From: JAYOFM01 sp038117225
GTDB lineage: Bacteria; Pseudomonadota; Alphaproteobacteria; Rhodospirillales; Casp-alpha2
Direction of reading: 5' to 3'
DNA: 30,864 nt
Assembly: GCA_038117225.1 (NCBI GenBank)
Contig: JAYOFM010000032.1
Span: forward strand, 1-30,864
Shown here in pieces: positions 1 through 7,671 of the stretch. The notes beneath the pieces are model-generated. The model was given only the letters and a program-made list of their open reading frames with translations. It ran no database searches and was not told the origin of the DNA. The translations under genes and the position numbers were made by a program. Every line of letters starts with the position of its first letter. The stretch's first letter is position 1.

Positions 1-796
1 TCTCCTCCGCCAGTATTTCACCCTCAATGATGATTTCCGCGCCGGCGGGCACTTCAAGATCGGCGGTACCGCACCGGGCCAGCCGGTAAGGCTCGCCGAA
101 CAACCCGCCAATGATATCGAATTTTCGCACGCCCGGCGGATAGTGATAGGCCATTGACCCCATGTAATGCAGTGGATGAATGCCGAGGGTCACCGCCGCC
201 GGCAGGTTCTCTCCCCGGGCGGCGGCGCGGCGATGAAATTCGTACATGCGCCGGCGCGAATGCAACGACACGCCGAGCCGGTTCCTTCCCGTCAGCATCA
301 ACCGGTGGAAACCAGTGGTATCAACGCCGGTTTCCGGGTCACGCGCGGCGATTTGCCCCGCGGTAATATAGGGCGCGGCGTCGACGGAAAAATGGAACGG
401 GATCGGCAATTTGTTTAGGTCCAGATCGTCACCCTCGACCGTTACCTCCTGCCAGGGCGCGCTGTCGACGACCTCCACGGGGATATAATTCTGGCATTTC
501 TGGCGAAACACTGTCGGCAATTCACCAGGTTCGGCGCCAAGCGCCGCGGCAAGCAGCGTTCGGTTGCCGGCAACATTGGTGACCACCGGCATGGAATGAC
601 CTTCGACATTTTCGAAAATGACGACCGGCGAACGTCCAAAGCGTTCGAGTTCGAGGACAGTCGACGTAATGTCGAGGTGGGTGGAGACCGGCTCCGTAAT
701 GCGGAGAATCTGATCGGGGAACCGTTTCTCTACTTGTGAGAGAAAACCGCGCAGCCCTTGTGCATCAAGGTCGTGGTCGCTCGCAATCATCCCCAT
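1..796 (-). CDS. UbiD-family (prenyl-FMN) decarboxylase, N-terminal part, cut by left window edge
   Basis: UbiD-family enzymes use prenylated FMN to add or remove carboxyl groups on aromatic or alpha,beta-unsaturated acids in the cytoplasm. About 265 residues are visible and the frame is open to the edge. Family landmarks are LPIPFHF followed by PYITAG (about residues 142-147), RLMLTGRNRLGVSL, LGIHP, and near the edge FGEPYRLARC then VPAGAEIIIEGEI. The last carries the paired glutamates that form part of the E-R-E active site in characterised members. Two starts are possible, at 796 and at 790 (MGMIAS). The first gives the longer product and neither has a strong Shine-Dalgarno. The substrate cannot be read from the fragment. 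Its 5' side faces decayed mobile DNA, so its own promoter must lie within the roughly 250 AT-richer bases upstream. Family assignment is firm; specific function is unknown. Confidence 0.88.
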   Translation of the reverse strand, partial: MGMIASDHDLDAQGLRGFLSQVEKRFPDQILRITEPVSTHLDITSTVLELERFGRSPVVIFENVEGHSMPVVTNVAGNRTLLAAALGAEPGELPTVFRQKCQNYIPVEVVDSAPWQEVTVEGDDLDLNKLPIPFHFSVDAAPYITAGQIAARDPETGVDTTGFHRLMLTGRNRLGVSLHSRRRMYEFHRRAAARGENLPAAVTLGIHPLHYMGSMAYHYPPGVRKFDIIGGLFGEPYRLARCGTADLEVPAGAEIIIEGEILAEE

Positions 797-1045
797 CCCG
801 ATCTATAAAATTCATTCCATCATTAGGAAGATCATAACACATCGTGTTGTTCATGGGATAAATTATTAGCGGGTTTTGTCACGTATAGGCTCCCCAGCGA
901 TGCAGCCTCGGGTATCCAGATATCACGCTCTCCTTTCCATCTAGGACCCAGACGGAAAGTCTCTCTGTTTTTTCGTTTGGATCCGGTTAAGGGAGATAGG
1001 CCAGGGGGGTAAAAAATAATCTCAAATATCCCCTCAATCTTTAAG

Positions 1046-1165
1046 ACCGAACAGGACGAAGATGAGGCAGAAATCAATCGCCGCAAGACACGCAAAGGTA
1101 TTCGGCGGAGGAGAAAATCCGCATTATGCTCGAAGGGTTGCACGGCGAGGAGAGCATCGCGACGC
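1046..1165 (+). pseudogene. IS3-family transposase OrfA remnant (frameshifted)
   Basis: The plus strand reads RRKTRK at 1079-1096 and then, after what looks like a one-base deletion near 1097-1098, YSAEEKIRIMLEGLHGEESI. This is the start of the helix-turn-helix OrfA of a common IS3-family subgroup, whose members read close to RKYSAEEKIRIVLEGLRGEESIAELCR. The match stops abruptly around 1160-1165, where the sequence instead reads on the minus strand as an integrase-like N-terminus. OrfB is absent. What remains is about 40 codons of a DNA-binding domain, certainly non-functional. Recognition rests on motif memory, not on a search. Confidence 0.7.
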
Positions 1166-1242
1166 GGTACCGCGATCCGGAAGTAGAAAATTTTGCCCCG
1201 CCGCGTCAGGTGCGGCACCCGTCGAGAAGCCATCTCGGCCAC
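1162..1242 (-). pseudogene. Possible tyrosine-recombinase (integrase) N-terminal fragment
   Basis: On the minus strand from an ATG at 1242 the frame reads MAEMASRRVPHLTRRGKIF followed by YFRIAVPR. Arg-rich starts of the form LxRRGxxYYFRxxVP are typical of the short N-terminal domain (DUF6538-like) of many phage and island integrases in alphaproteobacteria. After about 27 residues the resemblance ends where the antisense IS3 OrfA remnant begins, so the gene was broken by insertion or rearrangement. The rest of this frame, down to 832, is not integrase-like. The fragment is short, so the call is tentative; a chance match is possible. Confidence 0.4.
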
Positions 1243-1534
1243 CTTGATGTACCAAAGCGATGTACCAAGGCAGCAACTACGCTGTTCTGGAGCGGCAGAG
1301 AGATTAGCTACATCAATAACTTAGGTTGAAAATGGCGGGCGGACGCTATCATGTCGATAATCCATCTCCTCTACCCCCGACCATCGAGGGGCAGCACGCA
1401 GTTGAGCCTAAAAATGCCAAATTGTGATCATCTAGAATAGAAGCGTTTTGCATCACCATGACCAAATCTGACATGTCGCGGTGATCTTATAGGCCTTACC
1501 AAAATTGGGGAGGCCTCAGTGGACCCAGTTACCC

Positions 1535-1544
1535 NNNNNNNNNN
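1535..1544. other. Assembly gap (10 Ns)
   Basis: Ten consecutive N characters join two contigs inside the IS-rich stretch. The true length of missing sequence is unknown. Adjacency of features on either side of this point should not be taken as proven. Confidence 0.99.
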
Positions 1545-1859
1545 ATTCGTGCCGCTTGTTATGAGGCGGAACGGAAAGCCTTTCATCAAGCCTTGGGTCC
1601 AGAGCAAATCACAGCTGTTTCCCAATCGAATTGCGTCGACTCTCGCTGTAGAACGAGCGCCCAAACCTGGAGCGTTCATTCAGGACGTATCACCCGCATT
1701 ATCTCCAAGCACCTCGAGTTGATCGGCGACCAGTGCAAGGTGACGATCAGGCTTCAAGCCCCGTCTGTCATTTATCCAAAGCTCGACGTAGGAATTACCC
1801 TTGAACGCCAAACAGTCAGATCGGGCGAAGGCTTGGCGCTGGCGATCGCGCCGTCGGAA

Positions 1860-2610
1860 CCCGTCCATGTAGCGGTCTGCCGTCTCGGCCTTGATGGCAA
1901 GGTTCCGGATCACTCCAGCTTCTCGGTGAACCGCAACGGGCGGTTCCGCGACAGCGGTCTGCTACGTCAGTTGTTCGAGACGGTTGTCGAGCGTTGCATG
2001 GCGGAAGGCCTTGTCGGCGGCGAAGGCTTTGCCGTGGATGCCAGTCTGATCCAAGCCGATGCCAACAAGCAGCGCTCGCTGCCGAGCGATGAATGGGACG
2101 TCAATGATATCCCCGATGATGCGGTGCGGGCGGTGAAGGATTATCTCGCGACCTTGGACGATGCCGCCTTTGGTGCTGCCAGCGCGGTGACGCCGAAGTT
2201 CATCTCGCCGTCCGACCCGGCGGCGCAGTGGACCGGGGCAAAGCGTGGTCCGGCTTTCTTCGCCTATGCCACCAACTACCTGATCGATACCGACAACGCG
2301 ATCATCGTTGACGTCGAGGCAAGCCGCGCCATTCGCCAAGCCGAGGTCGGCGCGGCACGAACCATGATCGATCGGGTGATGGACCGTTTTGGACTTTATC
2401 CCGAACGCCTTGTCGGCGACACGGCCTATGGCGCGGCTGATATGCTCGATTGGCTGGTCAATAAACACGGGATAGAGCCCCACATCCCGGTGTTCGATAA
2501 ATCGAGGCGCGTTGATGGCACCTTCTCGCGCGAGGATTTCGCCTATGAGCTGGCGGAAGATCGATACATCTGCCCCAATGGAAAGGAGCTCAAACAGTAC
2601 CGGCTGCGCG
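1860..2610 (+). pseudogene. IS1182-like (DDE) transposase, truncated at both ends
   Basis: The open frame 1593-2687 contains the middle of a DDE transposase. It begins near CRLGLDGKVPDHSSFSVNRN and continues through GEGFAVDASLIQAD (first catalytic Asp), DPAAQWTGAKRG, FFAYATNYLIDTD, a VEASRAIRQAE segment, VGDTAYGAADML (second catalytic Asp), HIPVFDKSRR and YICPNGKELKQYR. Relatives have roughly 100 further N-terminal residues and a C-terminal part carrying the catalytic Glu; both are missing. The first ~90 codons of the frame (1593-1860) do not look like transposase. After KQYRLR, around 2608-2611, the frame shifts into an IS21 IstA fragment. The element is inactive. No terminal inverted repeats were found. 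Confidence 0.82.
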
Positions 2611-2999
2611 TTCGTACGATCGGGAGGACTTCGTCTTCGATCCGCTGCACTATCTATCCCTGCTGGAGCACAAGGCAGGCGCTCTAGATCAGGCGGCGCC
2701 GCTGGTCGGGTGGGTGTTGCCACCTCAGTTCGCCGATCTTCGCCGCCTTCTGGAGGCGAGGATGGGCAAAAAGGGGAAGCGGGAATACGTCCAGGTGCTG
2801 CGGCTGCTCGAGAGCTTCTCGCTCGACGACGTTGGAGCCGCGATATCGGAGGCGCTGGAGCGCGGCGTCATCGGCTTCGACGCCGTGAAGCATCTGGTCT
2901 TTTGCCGCATCGAGCGGCGCCCGCCACGCTTGAACCTGATGGCCTATCCCTATCTGCCGCGTGCCGAGGTGGCGACGACATCGGCCAGCACGTACATGC
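2611..2999 (+). pseudogene. istA: IS21-family transposase IstA, C-terminal fragment
   Basis: The frame reads YDREDFVFDPLHYLSLLE, KAGALDQAAPLVGW, LRRLLEARMGKKGKREYVQV, AVKHLVFCRIERRPPRL and NLMAYPYLPRAEV, ending TTSASTYM. This is the typical C-terminus of IstA, the larger IS21 transposase subunit, downstream of its integrase core. The catalytic core is missing, and so is the partner ATPase gene istB, which normally follows immediately. At about 2999 the reading continues without a stop into a response-regulator receiver domain. The fragment therefore joins two unrelated sequences: IS1182-like transposase upstream (different frame) and receiver domain downstream (same frame). A GTG at 2714 or ATG at 2762 could in principle start translation of the chimera. 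Confidence 0.85.
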
Positions 3000-3259
3000 G
3001 AGAGGAGACGCCGGATCTCATTATCACCGATATCATGATGGACGGCGGCGACGGCATCGAGACCCTGTTGGCCGCCCGGAACGTCGCCGCGCGGGTGCCG
3101 GTCATCGTCATGTCCGGCAACGAGCTGTTTTTGGAGCAGAGCAAGCGACTGGGCGCCGCCGCGGCGCTGCTGAAACCGTTCCGCGGCGCCGCCCTTCTCA
3201 AATCCGTCGAAGCCGTGCTGGCAGGCTCGCCAGCCGGAGCGACGTCAGTCCTCATCTAA
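3000..3259 (+). pseudogene. Response-regulator receiver domain, N-terminally truncated
   Basis: About 86 residues match the second part of a CheY-like receiver. PDLIITDIMMDGGDGIETL carries the phosphoacceptor Asp (TDIMM), VPVIVMSGN the conserved Ser/Thr position, and GAAAALLKPFRGAALLKSVEAVL the conserved Lys before Pro. The first beta strand and the two acidic residues that bind Mg2+ are missing, replaced by the end of IstA in the same open frame. It was probably a stand-alone receiver cut by the IS21 event, because it ends soon after the fold. Its stop overlaps the 3' end of the convergent metalloprotease gene by 15 bases. Phosphorylation without the acidic pocket is unlikely. Confidence 0.75.
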
Positions 3260-3682
3260 ATCCGCGTCGTCGCCCGCCTGATTTTCAAGCGCCTCCATAT
3301 CGTCATCGGACAAGCCAAAGTGATGGCCGATTTCATGGATAAGGACGTGACGCACCAGGTGGCGGAACTCCTCGCCGCTTTCGCGCCAGTAATCGAGCAG
3401 CGGCCGGCGATAGAGAAAAATCATATCGAGATCCTCGGGCGTCCAACCGAGACTCTTCTCGGTCAAGGCGACACCCCGGTAGAGCCCCAGCAAATCGAAC
3501 GGACTTTCCAATTCCATCTCGGCTGCCGTTTCCGCGTCCGGAAAGTCTTCGACGCGGATCACCACGTCGGTCACGTGACGGCGCAACGTCTCGGGGATGC
3601 GCGCGAACTCCTCGCCGGCGATGATCTCGATATCGGCGAGGCTCGGTGCGTTCTGTGGGTCCCTGTCGGCGCGCTTATTCAT
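3245..3682 (-). CDS. MMP-like zincin metalloprotease domain protein (PF06262/DUF1025 type)
   Basis: A 145-residue cytoplasmic protein. VLIHEIGHHFGLSDDDME contains HExxHxxGxxD, giving predicted zinc ligands His116, His120 and Asp126 with Glu117 as catalytic base. This zincin-like family is widespread in bacteria and its substrates are mostly unknown. The chosen start (MNKRADRD) makes a family-length product; an upstream in-frame start at 3760 would add 26 unlikely residues and run into the divergent gene. The acidic tail (DDADLDED) is typical. It is divergent from the pterin dehydratase gene with about 83 bases between starts, and convergent with the truncated receiver domain. Confidence 0.82.
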   Translation of the reverse strand: MNKRADRDPQNAPSLADIEIIAGEEFARIPETLRRHVTDVVIRVEDFPDAETAAEMELESPFDLLGLYRGVALTEKSLGWTPEDLDMIFLYRRPLLDYWRESGEEFRHLVRHVLIHEIGHHFGLSDDDMEALENQAGDDADLDED

Positions 3683-3765
3683 GGTGCCGACGTTATCGCG
3701 GCTTGAACCGGCCGCCAAGCGGCGCCATGTTTGATGTCGTAACAGATGCCCGGAGCACACATGCC

Positions 3766-4056
3766 ATGGCCGACAAACTGTCCGGTGATGCCCGCGCCCA
3801 AGCCCTCGCCGGCCTCGACGGCTGGTCCGAGGTCGATGGCCGCGACGCCATTACCAAAACCTTTCAGTTCAAGACCTTCAATCAGGCGTTCGGCTTCATG
3901 AGCCGGGCCGCGTTGAAGGCCGAGAAGATGGATCATCATCCGGAGTGGTTCAACGTCTACAATCGCGTCGACGTGACCCTGGCGACCCACGACGCCGGCG
4001 GCGTCACCGAACTGGACGTCACGCTGGCGACATTCATGAACAAGGCCGCCGGATAG
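3766..4056 (+). CDS. phhB: 4a-hydroxytetrahydrobiopterin dehydratase (pterin-4-alpha-carbinolamine dehydratase)
   Basis: This enzyme dehydrates 4a-hydroxytetrahydropterin, regenerating the pterin cofactor after aromatic amino acid hydroxylation; some bacterial homologues also work in molybdopterin or tetrahydrofolate-related roles. The 96-residue product has normal family length and the signature EKMDHHPEWFNVYNRVDVTL, with the paired histidines of the active site, followed by the conserved His in ATHDAGG and LD near the end. The ATG at 3766 gives the family start MADKLSGDAR; an ATG at 3727 in the same frame would add 13 residues. No phenylalanine hydroxylase gene is in the window. An AraC regulator follows after 7 bases, so the two are probably co-transcribed. 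Confidence 0.88.
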   Translation: MADKLSGDARAQALAGLDGWSEVDGRDAITKTFQFKTFNQAFGFMSRAALKAEKMDHHPEWFNVYNRVDVTLATHDAGGVTELDVTLATFMNKAAG

Positions 4057-4063
4057 GCGGCCG

Positions 4064-4849
4064 GTGAAAGTCCCGTCCACCCGGTTCGATGTGCGGCGCT
4101 ATGGCGAGCGGGTTGAACGCCATGCCCACGCCCACCACCAGATCGTTCTACCGCTCGGCGATGCCAGTAGCGGCCGGCTGGAGATGGAGATCGGCGATAC
4201 GGCAAATGATGTCGGCGGGACGCGGGCAGCCATCGTATCATCGGGGCGGATGCATGCCTTCCAGGCCGCCGGCACTCCCATGGACACGCCGTTTCTGGTC
4301 GTCGATCTGCCCACCGCATCGATGCTGGGGCGACTGGACGACGGACACTTCTGGTCAGTCGCGGCGGAAATTCCGTTTATTGACTTCGATCCCACGCTGG
4401 CCGGGCTGACCAACTTCATCGCCGCCAATGTGGATTCGGTCGGATTCGGCGGCATTCGCGCCGAGGTCGCTGGCGACTTGGTGGTGGAAGCGTTGGCGCG
4501 AGGAGCAGGATTGTCGGCGGAACCGCTGGCGCGACCGCTGGCGCGAGCCATCCACTTTATCGATCGGCATTATGCCGACGCCATCACCGTCGCCGCCATC
4601 GCCCGTGAAGCCGGCCTTAGTGAGAGCCGGCTGCACGCCCTGTTCCACCAACGCTTCGCGATTTCACCGAAGCGCTATGTGGCCCGGCGGCGATTGCAAA
4701 AGGCGGCAGCATTGCTTGAGGGCACGCCGCTCTCCATCGCCGAAGTGGCGCTTGCCGTCGGTTATGGTGACCAAAGCGCCTTCGCCAGAGCCTTTCAACG
4801 CGAAACCGACAAAACACCCGCCGAATATCGCCGCCTGAGGCGGACATAG
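4064..4849 (+). CDS. AraC-family transcriptional regulator
   Basis: A 261-residue DNA-binding regulator starting with GTG. The N-terminal half is a cupin-like effector domain (RHAHAHHQIVLPLGDASSG, with histidines on the sensing fold). The C-terminal ~100 residues hold two helix-turn-helix motifs: ITVAAIAREAGLSESRLHAL then FHQRFAISPKRYVARRRL, and LSIAEVALAVGYGDQSAFAR then AFQRETDKTPAEYRR, the classic AraC signature. It begins 7 bases after the pterin dehydratase stop with no clear separate promoter. It may control that gene or the adjacent HAD gene, but the ligand and targets are not visible. No strong Shine-Dalgarno precedes the GTG, so the exact start is uncertain. Confidence 0.88.
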   Translation: MKVPSTRFDVRRYGERVERHAHAHHQIVLPLGDASSGRLEMEIGDTANDVGGTRAAIVSSGRMHAFQAAGTPMDTPFLVVDLPTASMLGRLDDGHFWSVAAEIPFIDFDPTLAGLTNFIAANVDSVGFGGIRAEVAGDLVVEALARGAGLSAEPLARPLARAIHFIDRHYADAITVAAIAREAGLSESRLHALFHQRFAISPKRYVARRRLQKAAALLEGTPLSIAEVALAVGYGDQSAFARAFQRETDKTPAEYRRLRRT

Positions 4850-4946
4850 GCGTTTCGGCACAATCTTCGACAGATACGGCCGAGACGCTTCCGGCCGAGA
4901 CGGGCATGCTGCGCGCCAGATCACGATGTACGAACTGGAGACGACC

Positions 4947-5681
4947 ATGACCAAGAAACTCACCGACTACGCGGCCCTGACCTTTGATTGCTACGGCACC
5001 TTGATTGACTGGGAAAGCGGCATTTGGGATGCCCTGCAACCGTTGCTGATGGCCAATCGCGAGGACGGCGTCAGCCGTGACGCGGCGTTGCGTCTGTTCG
5101 CGGAGGTGGAAAGCGCCCAGCAGGCGGCGACGCCGGGGCGGGTGTATCCGGAAATTCTGCGCCACGTTCACATCACCATGGCGGAGCGGCTCAATCTGGT
5201 GACCACCGAGGAAATGGATGTGACATTCGGTGCCTCCGTTCCTCACTGGCCCGCCTTCCCCGACAGTGCCGACGCTCTGAGGATGCTTCAGCATCACTTC
5301 AAGCTGGTCATCCTGTCGAACGTGCACCGAGACGGTTTCGCGGGGTCGAACCGCAAGCTCGGTGTTCATTTCGATGCGGTCTATACGGCGCAGGACATCG
5401 GATCCTACAAACCGGCGCCGGCCAATTTCGACCACATGCTGACGCACCTGAAGAATGATCTGAACGTCGCGCCCGGCGATATTCTGCACACCGCGCAAAG
5501 CTTGTTTCACGACCACGTACCGGCCACCAAGGCAGGCCTGGCCACCGCCTGGATCGACCGTCAACGGCTCGCCGACGGCGGCAGCACGGGAGCGACCGCC
5601 GAGGTCGCGGAACGGCCAGAAGTGGATTTCCGCTTCCTGACCATGGGCGCCATGGCGCAAGCGGTGGCGGCGGAGAATTAG
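4947..5681 (+). CDS. HAD-superfamily hydrolase, haloacid dehalogenase type II-like
   Basis: A 244-residue cytoplasmic hydrolase. Motif I is FDCYGTLID with nucleophile Asp14. Motif II is the Asn-containing VILSNVHRD. Motif III is the Lys in DIGSYKPAPANF. Motif IV lies in ILHTAQSLFHDHVPATKAGL. DxYGT with an SN motif and YKP is characteristic of the (S)-2-haloacid dehalogenase-like subgroup, although many such proteins act on phosphate esters. The ATG at 4947 is favoured over the one at 4926 because GGAGA sits seven bases upstream. The gene ends 5 bases before the convergent protease gene. Substrate is unknown. Confidence 0.82.
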   Translation: MTKKLTDYAALTFDCYGTLIDWESGIWDALQPLLMANREDGVSRDAALRLFAEVESAQQAATPGRVYPEILRHVHITMAERLNLVTTEEMDVTFGASVPHWPAFPDSADALRMLQHHFKLVILSNVHRDGFAGSNRKLGVHFDAVYTAQDIGSYKPAPANFDHMLTHLKNDLNVAPGDILHTAQSLFHDHVPATKAGLATAWIDRQRLADGGSTGATAEVAERPEVDFRFLTMGAMAQAVAAEN

Positions 5682-5686
5682 GTTTT

Positions 5687-6481
5687 TTACTCCACCTTTT
5701 TTGCCAACTTTTTGACGCTGTTGATGAACGTCATGGACGGCACGGCATAGCCGGAACCGACAACGCGGGACGGCGTATGCACCACGTGGATGCCGACCAG
5801 CCAGTACTGTTCCGTCTTGGCGTCCTTGAAGATGATCGGCGAGCCGGAATCGCCGGGCACCACGTCGCAGTTGTGGATGGCCAGATTGGGACCCTTGACG
5901 AAACCCCACAGGGGACAGCCTTCGTGCATGGTCAGCACGTGGCCGCGGTCACCGGAATAACCGCCCTGGGTGAACTTCACCTTGGCTTCGCGATAGTTCC
6001 AGAAATTCTTGCGATTGAACGGCGCGACCTTGATGACGCCGGTGGTCGGTGACGGGTCGTTTTCAAGAATGACGATGGCCCAATCATGCTGTGCGCCGCC
6101 GAGGGTATTGGCCTTTTCCGCCTTCCAGCGCGGCGACACATGAACCGCCGTGGCGATGGAATGGAAGAGGTACTCACCGCGCTGCCAGCCGGCGACGAAG
6201 TGAACCTTATCCGGCGCGATGGCCGCCCATTGGCGCTTATCCCACAGGCAATGGGCGGCGGTCAGCACAACCTTCGGGGCGACGATGGTCGCCGTGCAGT
6301 GGCCGCGTCCACCAGCCCGGTTCAATCGGCCAACAGCGGTCCACGGATAGGACCGGGAATCCGCGATGACCCGATCATCGGCCTTTTTCGGGATGCCCAC
6401 CTTGCGGCGCTGCTGCGCGTCGGCGGACGACGTCACCACCATGGCGACGGCCAACAAGATCAAAGACAGAACTCGCGCCAT
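5687..6481 (-). CDS. Secreted trypsin-like serine protease (family S1, V8-like)
   Basis: A 264-residue protease exported by a Sec signal peptide: MARV, a hydrophobic stretch LSLILLAVAMVV, and a likely cleavage after TSSADA. The complete catalytic triad is present: His77 in LTAAHC, Asp133 in QHDWAIVIL and Ser212 in PGDSGSP. Cysteine pairs near His77 and at positions 189/205 suggest disulfides, consistent with a periplasmic or extracellular location. The ATG at 6481 starts at the signal peptide; an upstream frame extension to 6514 would spoil it. The gene begins 4 bases after the SDR stop, so both are probably transcribed together, though the functional link is unclear. The natural substrate cannot be inferred. 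Confidence 0.85.
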   Translation of the reverse strand: MARVLSLILLAVAMVVTSSADAQQRRKVGIPKKADDRVIADSRSYPWTAVGRLNRAGGRGHCTATIVAPKVVLTAAHCLWDKRQWAAIAPDKVHFVAGWQRGEYLFHSIATAVHVSPRWKAEKANTLGGAQHDWAIVILENDPSPTTGVIKVAPFNRKNFWNYREAKVKFTQGGYSGDRGHVLTMHEGCPLWGFVKGPNLAIHNCDVVPGDSGSPIIFKDAKTEQYWLVGIHVVHTPSRVVGSGYAVPSMTFINSVKKLAKKVE

Positions 6482-6485
6482 CCCG

Positions 6486-7247
6486 TTAACCGGGCGGCAT
6501 GCGAAGGGCACCATCGAGCCGGATCACTTCGCCGTTGAGCATGGGATTGGCAATGATGTGCATGGCCAGCGCCGCGTATTCCGAGGCATCGCCCAACCGC
6601 GATGGAAACGGCACCTGGGCGCCGAGGCTCTGCTGCACCTCGTCGGGCAGCCCGAACAGCATCGGCGTGCCGAAGATGCCGGGCGCGATGGCACAGACGC
6701 GAATGCCGTGGCGTGCCAGTTCCCGCGCCGTCGGCAATGTCATGGCGGCGACGCCCCCCTTCGACGCGGCGTAGGCGGCCTGGCCGACCTGACCTTCGAA
6801 CGCGGCGACCGACGCGGTGTTGACGACGACGCCGCGCTCGCCGCCGTGGTTGGGGTCCAACGCGGCCATAGCGGCGGTCACCAGGCGCATCAGATTGAAG
6901 GTGCCGATCAAATTGACCTCGATAACCTGGCGGAATTTGTCCAGCGGCTGCGGGCCGTCGCGGCCGAACAGTTTCTTCGGCGGTGCGATGCCGGCACATG
7001 ACACTAGTACTCTTGCCGGGCCAAATTCCGTCGTCACCCGCGCCACTGCGGCCTCGGCGCTGGTGTCCGAGGTGACGTCGCACTGCACCGCCAGACCGTC
7101 GATGCCGCTTGCAATCTCCGTCGCGGCATCCACATTCATATCCAGGAGCGCCACCCGCGCCCCCGCCGCCGCCAGGGCGGTCGCCGTCGCGGCGCCAAGC
7201 CCGGAGGCCCCACCGGTGACGATGGCGATCTCGCCGTTGATATCCAT
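6486..7247 (-). CDS. Short-chain dehydrogenase, 3-hydroxyacyl-CoA dehydrogenase type 2 (HSD10)-like
   Basis: A 253-residue classical SDR using NAD(H), with the Rossmann glycine motif TGGASGLG (residues 11-18), Asp36 favouring NAD, NAG-equivalent CAGIAPP, catalytic Ser146, Tyr159 and Lys163 (YAASKGG). The C-terminal block IAPGIFGTPMLFGLP, VPFPSRLGDASEYA and NPMLNGEVIRLDGALRM is strikingly like the type-2 3-hydroxyacyl-CoA dehydrogenase / HSD17B10 group, which oxidises 3-hydroxyacyl-CoA and 2-methyl-3-hydroxybutyryl-CoA. The start at 7247 has GGGAGG upstream and the family N-terminus. It is divergent from the YkvA gene (37 bases between starts) and followed after 4 bases by the protease gene. 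A role in beta-oxidation or branched-chain degradation is inference. Confidence 0.85.
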   Translation of the reverse strand: MDINGEIAIVTGGASGLGAATATALAAAGARVALLDMNVDAATEIASGIDGLAVQCDVTSDTSAEAAVARVTTEFGPARVLVSCAGIAPPKKLFGRDGPQPLDKFRQVIEVNLIGTFNLMRLVTAAMAALDPNHGGERGVVVNTASVAAFEGQVGQAAYAASKGGVAAMTLPTARELARHGIRVCAIAPGIFGTPMLFGLPDEVQQSLGAQVPFPSRLGDASEYAALAMHIIANPMLNGEVIRLDGALRMPPG

Positions 7248-7284
7248 GAAGGTGTTCCTCCCTTTGTCGCCCGATTGAGATAGC

Positions 7285-7659
7285 ATGGAAGCCATGAACG
7301 ACCAACGACCACCAACCGGCAATAACAGCGGTGACAAGGACGAACGCTACGTACGCGACAATTTTCTGACCAAGGTGAAGCGTACTCTCGGCCGCGTGAC
7401 CTTCGTCGAGAACGCCGTCGCCGCCTACCACTGCGCCCTTGACCCCAAGACGCCGGCGCATGTGAAGGCGATCATCGTCGGGGCGCTGGCCTATTTCATC
7501 ATGCCCATCGATGCCGTGCCGGATTTCATCGCGCTGCTCGGTTTCACCGATGACGCCACCATTTTTTATTTGGCCTGGCGCAAGGTCGCCGAACACGTCA
7601 CCGAGGAGCATCGTCGCCGGGCTCGCGAATTTCTCGAGAGGGGCGGGAGCCAACCGTAG
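7285..7659 (+). CDS. YkvA / DUF1232 family membrane protein
   Basis: A 124-residue protein with the DUF1232 core: PAHVKAIIVGALAYFIMPID followed by AVPDFIALLGFTDDATIFYL. The PxDxxPDxxxxxGxxDD motif is diagnostic and sits in a short membrane-associated hairpin. Function is not established for the family. Starts at 7285 and 7294 are both possible (MEAMNDQ) and neither has a clearly better Shine-Dalgarno. The gene ends 12 bases from the stop of the convergent doeB. Confidence 0.85.
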   Translation: MEAMNDQRPPTGNNSGDKDERYVRDNFLTKVKRTLGRVTFVENAVAAYHCALDPKTPAHVKAIIVGALAYFIMPIDAVPDFIALLGFTDDATIFYLAWRKVAEHVTEEHRRRAREFLERGGSQP

Positions 7660-7671
7660 CCGAGAAACCGC

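Larger units (their letters stand above)
797..1592. other. Gene-poor, decayed accessory stretch
   Basis: No intact gene is visible. From 797 to about 1045 I see nothing beyond AT-richer sequence upstream of the UbiD gene. From about 1046 to 1242 there are two abutting fragments, an IS3-type OrfA remnant and an integrase-like N-terminus, annotated separately. At 1332-1427 there is an unrecognised 31-codon open frame beginning MAGGRYHVDN, too short to call. A 10-N assembly gap lies at 1535-1544. Sequence between the gap and about 1860 has open frames on both strands but no family I recognise. The mixture of fragments and lower GC fits an insertion-sequence graveyard. Confidence 0.6.

Noticed and set aside
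797..1534. A copy of the tRNA-Ser 3' end as an attachment site
   Set aside because: I looked for the GGTTCGAATCCCTC type segment in the IS-rich stretch and did not find it.
1680..1913. A 77-residue minus-strand frame (AETADRYMDGFRRRDRQ...)
   Set aside because: Part of it overlaps the IS1182-like transposase on the plus strand and no family was recognised; it may be a fragment, but I cannot support it.
4617..5909. A 430-residue minus-strand frame
   Set aside because: Antisense to the HAD hydrolase and AraC genes, Arg/Gly/His-rich with no domain.
6460..7653. A 397-residue minus-strand frame
   Set aside because: It is out of frame with the SDR gene, whose catalytic residues and ribosome site are clear.
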